A stretch of DNA of 33,538 bases from Nocardioides sp. J54 (GTDB lineage Bacteria; Actinomycetota; Actinomycetes; Propionibacteriales; Nocardioidaceae): contig NZ_JAER01000045.1 of NCBI RefSeq assembly GCF_000519005.1, positions 1 to 33,538 on the forward strand, written 5' to 3'. The notes under the pieces were generated by a model. It saw nothing but the letters and a program-made list of their open reading frames with translations, made no database searches and was not told the DNA's origin. A program made the position numbers and the translations under genes. The number at the start of each line of letters is the position of its first letter. Position 1 is the stretch's first letter. This document shows, one piece after another, positions 30,745 to 33,538 of the stretch.

Positions 30745-31425
30745 ATGAGCTGGCAGCAGCCTCCTCCCGGGGACTCCTACGGCAGCGGCGGCGGGTACCC
30801 GTCGTACGAGCCCGGCGCCCCCGGCCCCGCCGGCGACGAGCCGGGTGCCTACGGCGCCGGGGCGCCGCGTGTCGACGGGGTCTCGATCGCGGCCTTCGTC
30901 TGCGCGCTCACCTGCTGCGCGGCGCCGATCGGCCTCGGCCTCGGCATCGCCGGCCTGGCGCGCACGAAGAACGGTCGCCGCGGCGGCCGCTGGGCCGCCA
31001 TCACCGGCACCGTCCTCGGCGCCCTGGTCACCCTCGCCGGGGCCGCGCTCCTGGCGTTCTCGATCGTCCTGGCCGCCCAGACCCTCTGGGAGGAGGACGC
31101 CCGCGTCGGCCAGTGCCTCGACGTCAACTTCATCGACGAGGAGGTGAAGGCCAGCTGCGCCGATCCGCACGACGGTGAGGTGATCTGGGTCGGCGAGTTC
31201 GACCGCGACCTCGTCGACCGCTACACCGCCGTCGAGGACGACCACGAGTTCTGCGCCAGCCTCCCCGACCTCGACCCGCAGTACGTCGACGCCCTCGAGT
31301 CCGGCCGCTACGAGGCCGAGATCTCCATCAGCGACTTCGACGTCGACGACCCCGCTACCGGCTCCCTCTTCTTCTGCTACCTCGAGCGCGCCAACGGGGC
31401 GCAGGTCGAGGGGCGGATCAGTTGA
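30745..31425 (+). CDS. DUF4190 membrane protein with Cys-paired outer domain, paralogue 2
   Basis: This 226-residue protein starts at ATG 30745, seven bases after its paralogue, so the two are co-transcribed. It has the same plan: a Pro/Gly/Tyr-rich N-terminus, VDGVSIAAFVCALTCCAAPI, a GLARTKNGRRGGRW loop, a second helix pair, then VGQCLDV, KASCADPHDGEVIWVGEF, EFCASL and FFCYLER. The four Cys of the outer domain are kept while the rest has diverged, so this is an old tandem duplication. The stop codon at 31423-31425 coincides with the first bases of a direct repeat (31424 on). Confidence 0.85.
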   Translation: MSWQQPPPGDSYGSGGGYPSYEPGAPGPAGDEPGAYGAGAPRVDGVSIAAFVCALTCCAAPIGLGLGIAGLARTKNGRRGGRWAAITGTVLGALVTLAGAALLAFSIVLAAQTLWEEDARVGQCLDVNFIDEEVKASCADPHDGEVIWVGEFDRDLVDRYTAVEDDHEFCASLPDLDPQYVDALESGRYEAEISISDFDVDDPATGSLFFCYLERANGAQVEGRIS

Positions 31426-31637
31426 TCTCCGCGGGCTGCGGTTGCGTAGCCGGTACAGCCCCGAAAGGCAGCGACCAGGAAGGGCGGCGGGTGGCTGGGT
31501 CCGGTGGCCGGCTTGCGGTTGCGTTGGTGCCTGATCTCCGACGGCCCGCGGCCGCGCAGCCGGCACAGCTCCGAAAAGCAGCGACGAGGAGGCTCGGCAG
31601 GGTGGTCGGGTCCGGCGGTCGGCTTGCGGTGCCGTAG
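31424..31637. repeat. Tandem direct repeat D (two ~105-bp units)
   Basis: Unit 1 (31424-31527) and unit 2 (31533-31637) share the same order of blocks, 109 bp apart. These are GATCTCCG, then a GCAGCC/GTAGCC CGG-ACAG stretch, CCGAAA-GGCAGCGAC or CCGAAA-AGCAGCGAC, then GGTCGG/GGCTGG GTCCGG and CGGCTTGCGGT. They differ at many scattered positions. There is no convincing coding sequence. The repeat begins within the stop codon of the preceding gene and precedes the HNH locus; nothing like it is seen at the first HNH locus. Confidence 0.75.
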
Positions 31638-31647
31638 GCAGCGCCGG

Positions 31648-31695
31648 CTCCCGGTGGTTGAGGTACGACGAGCGCCAGCGAGGAGCCTCGAAACC
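31648..31695 (-). repeat. Solo right arm of repeat A, inverted
   Basis: This 48-bp half-element reads CTCCCGGTGGTTGAGGT... to CCTCGAAACC. It is the reverse complement of the right arm of A copies 1 and 2, including the CGAGCGCCAGCGAGGAG middle and the CCGGGAG flank, except for A in place of G at the 18th base. No left arm accompanies it. It sits 107 bp before the HNH start and forms an inverted pair with the right arm of A copy 4 at 33447-33494. Confidence 0.8.
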
Positions 31696-31801
31696 ACCGG
31701 GCCTTCAAGCCGGACTGTGGACAGAGAATCCGGAGAATCCCCAGTCCACAGGCGGGTTTCCGGCGAATCAAAGTGTCGGTCGTCTCTGGAAGAATCCAGT
31801 C
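31696..31801 (+). promoter_or_regulatory. Upstream region of the HNH gene
   Basis: This holds an inverted pair CTGTGGAC (31715-31722) / GTCCACAG (31744-31751) and, nearer the gene, AAGAAT inside the small palindrome CTGGAAGAATCCAG, ending eight bases before ATG 31802. The AAGAAT could be a weak -10 of a leaderless transcript. No ribosome site is visible. Function of the inverted pair is unknown; an operator is possible. Confidence 0.4.
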
Positions 31802-33127
31802 ATGGAGCTCGGGAACAACGCATCGATCGGCCAGTACGACGGCCGCTCCGTGCCCGAGCTCCTCGGCGAAATCCGCTCCGAGGTCGCGGCCCGCAAGTCC
31901 TCCCAAGTTCGGGAGTGGATCGCCATCGTCGCCTGGGCCGACCAGAACACCCTCGACTCTCCTGAAGGCGCCGCCACGCTGCTGGACGGTGTCGTCGACA
32001 CCTGTGTCCCGATCGCCGGCCCGGGCGCGCCCCTGGTTAGTGAGTTCGCGTTGATGGAGCTGTTTGCTGTCCTCGGCCGCTCCCCCATCGGTGGTCGTGC
32101 CTACGTCGGTCAGGTGATCGAGTGCGCCTGGCGCCTTCCCCGCCTCTACAAGGCAGTCGTCGCCGGACGTGTGGACACGTGGAAGGCCCAGCGGATCGCC
32201 GACCTCACCCACCCGCTGTGCCCTGAGGCGGTCGAGTTCGTGGACCAGCAGCTCGACGCAGCCGTCGACGACGTGGGCTGGAAGCAGCTCGAACGCCTCG
32301 TCGCCGAAGCGATCCTGCGGTTCGACCCCGAACAAGCGGAGGCCGAGCGGCAGCAGGCCAGCGACCACCGCCACTTCGACATCGACGAGCCCAGCGACAC
32401 CGGCCACGTCATCGTCCACGGCCTGATGGACGCAGTCGACGGCCACGACCTCGACGAAGCCATCAACCGCCGAGCGATCCTGCTCGGCAAGTGCGGCGAC
32501 GACTCCTCCCTCGACGTCCGCCGCTCCAAGGCCGCCGCCGAGCTCGCCCGGCAGGACCTGTCCCTCGACCTCCTCTTCGCCGACCCCGACACCGGCGAGG
32601 TCATCGCCACCTCCCCCGGCCGGCGGGTCACGTTGAACGTCCACGTCACCGACACCACCCTCACCGGCGACAACCCCGTCGCCCGCTGCGAGGAGACCGG
32701 CACCCCGGTCCTCGCCAGCCAGGTCAGGGAGTGGCTCCAGGCACCCCGCACCACCGTCATCGTCCGCCCGGTCATCGACCTGGCCGACTGCATCCCCGTG
32801 GACTCGTACGAGATCCCCGACCGCCACCGCGCCCGGGTCCAGCTGCGCGACCACACCTGCCGCTTCCCCGGCTGCACCACCAAGGCGACCCGCTGCGACC
32901 TCGACCATTCGATCGAGCACGCTCGCGGCGGCCCGACCTGCCCATGCAACCTCGTGCCCCTGTGCCGACGCCACCACCGGGCCAAGACCTTCAGCCAATG
33001 GCGGTACGTCACCATCCAGCCCGGGCACTACCTCTGGATGTCGCCGAACGGCTGCCACTTCCTGGTCGGACCGAAGGGCACCAAGGTTCTCGACACCCCG
33101 CGCCGCCTCGACCCGGACGACTACTAG
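31802..33127 (+). CDS. DUF222/13E12-type HNH endonuclease, intact
   Basis: This 441-residue protein starts at ATG 31802. Residues ~20-290 are the helical DUF222 domain (REWIAIVAWADQN, VVAGRVDTWKAQRIA). Residues ~340-400 are the HNH nuclease: CRFPGC (Cys353, Cys358), RCDLDHSIEH (His369 as the likely general base), GPTCPCN and LCRRHHRAKT (Cys388, His391, His392). All zinc and metal residues are present. The family is the 13E12/REP13E12 type, highly multicopy in actinobacteria and often suspected of mobility; no function is proven. It is bracketed by A-type repeats. A second copy at 840-1368 is broken. An open frame from 31658 reads through the repeat and is not a better start. Confidence 0.93.
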   Translation: MELGNNASIGQYDGRSVPELLGEIRSEVAARKSSQVREWIAIVAWADQNTLDSPEGAATLLDGVVDTCVPIAGPGAPLVSEFALMELFAVLGRSPIGGRAYVGQVIECAWRLPRLYKAVVAGRVDTWKAQRIADLTHPLCPEAVEFVDQQLDAAVDDVGWKQLERLVAEAILRFDPEQAEAERQQASDHRHFDIDEPSDTGHVIVHGLMDAVDGHDLDEAINRRAILLGKCGDDSSLDVRRSKAAAELARQDLSLDLLFADPDTGEVIATSPGRRVTLNVHVTDTTLTGDNPVARCEETGTPVLASQVREWLQAPRTTVIVRPVIDLADCIPVDSYEIPDRHRARVQLRDHTCRFPGCTTKATRCDLDHSIEHARGGPTCPCNLVPLCRRHHRAKTFSQWRYVTIQPGHYLWMSPNGCHFLVGPKGTKVLDTPRRLDPDDY

Positions 33128-33156
33128 CTCCCACGCCCTACACCCCGCCCGAGGCC

Positions 33157-33319
33157 GGCGGCCGCGCAGCGGCGGCGCGGACGCAGTCCGTGCCGGCAAC
33201 CGCGCCGACCAGCCGACCGGCAGGGCCCCGCAGTCAAGGACACCGAAGGCGCCGCGCAGCGGGCGAGCGCAGCGAGCTCCTTGACGGCGGGGGCCGGTCG
33301 GCTACGGTGCGCGGCCGCC
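33157..33319. repeat. Palindromic repeat B, copy 4
   Basis: This full 163-bp B element lies 29 bp after the HNH stop, with ends GGCGGCCGCGC and GCGCGGCCGCC. It closely resembles copy 1 although 31 kb away: the inner stem GTCAAGGA / TCCTTGAC and the GCAGCGGGCGAGCG loop are shared, with few scattered changes. Its closeness to copy 1 rather than copy 2 suggests recent exchange or spread between loci. Confidence 0.85.
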
Positions 33320-33350
33320 GACACCAACCACGACGGCGACCAACTGCCGC

Positions 33351-33494
33351 TGGTTGAGGTGCAAGGCGCCCCAGCGCCGAGCCTCGAAACCAGTGGCCCC
33401 GGGTCCACCGGGCTGTGCCCACCACAGCCCGTCATCAAGGCCCGGAGGTTTCGAGGCTCGGCCGCGGGCGGCCTCGCACCTCAACCACCGGGAG
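33351..33494. repeat. Palindromic repeat A, copy 4
   Basis: This is a full A element, with the left arm starting TGGTTGAGGTGCAAGG at 33351 and the right arm at 33447-33494 ending CACCTCAACCACCGGGAG. The middle of the right arm (CTCGGCCGCGGGCGGCC) differs from the other copies (CTCCTCGCTGGCGCTCG), but both still allow a local hairpin. It lies 31 bp after B copy 4, the same B-then-A order as at the first locus. From 33495 to the window end I see nothing further. Confidence 0.85.
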
Positions 33495-33538
33495 TCAGGC
33501 GAGGCGAACCCAAGGCTTGCCGCCAGGCGGACTGCGCC

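Noticed and set aside
31658..31801. Extended N-terminus of the HNH endonuclease starting inside the A arm
   Set aside because: The extra ~48 residues are a translation of repeat sequence. The family begins near the ATG at 31802, and the extension is not seen in the DUF222 fold.
1..33538. tRNA, rRNA or integrase attachment sites
   Set aside because: I looked for tRNA-like cloverleaf ends with CCA or conserved T-loop sequences and for integrase genes and found none I could support by eye. A tRNAscan run would settle it.

Overview
The window looks like a high-GC actinobacterial chromosome, most likely Nocardioides or a close relative. This rests on strong GC bias, frequent GTG starts, leaderless promoters with TANNNT -10 boxes, the gene orders ligA / gatC-gatA-gatB and rne-rplU-rpmA-obgE-proB, and DUF222-HNH (13E12-type) endonuclease genes with satellite intergenic repeats. 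No search was run, so the genus is an inference.

Layout. (1) 1-2545 is an accessory patch. The 3' end of an IS256-like element sits inside an IS3-like element, which itself cut a DUF222-HNH gene. Behind that gene fragment lies a ~407-bp tandem array built from three palindromic modules, called here A, C and B, and then overlapping hairpins. (2) 2558-11741 is mostly minus-strand core sequence: gatC-gatA-gatB (amidotransferase for Asn/Gln-tRNA), a receptor Ser/Thr kinase with an extracellular calcium-loop/FG-GAP domain, a lipoprotein alpha/beta hydrolase, and ligA. A short plus-strand P-loop-like gene diverges from gatC. (3) 11852-14315 is a TetR regulator plus DHA2-type MFS exporter unit with a promoter carrying two operator-like repeats and a strong terminator. 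(4) 14340-18272 is minus strand: a DJ-1/PfpI protein, a compact MetE-like protein, mnmA and an IscS/NifS-like cysteine desulfurase. The last two give a sulfur-relay operon for tRNA 2-thiouridine. (5) 18367-20970 is a second MFS transporter, fused to two carboxypeptidase-regulatory-like domains, with a translationally coupled TetR gene and an upstream palindromic operator. (6) 20996-28803 is the minus-strand block of a TIGR03936/DUF2344 protein, rne/rng, rplU, rpmA, obgE and proB. (7) 28820-31425 holds a winged-helix HTH_42 protein and two tandem DUF4190-type membrane proteins. (8) 31424-33538 is a second accessory patch with a tandem direct repeat and an intact DUF222-HNH gene. That gene lies between an inverted A half-element and a B-A repeat pair.

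The most unusual signal is the relation between the two DUF222-HNH loci and the A/B/C repeats. The repeats occur only beside these genes in the window. B and A follow both genes, and the intact gene is bracketed by inverted copies of the A right arm. The arrangement resembles the REP/BIME-RAYT partnership or a TIR-bounded element, but with an HNH protein. Other notable items are the face-to-face leaderless promoters of gatC, the kinase-propeller receptor and the MFS fusion.
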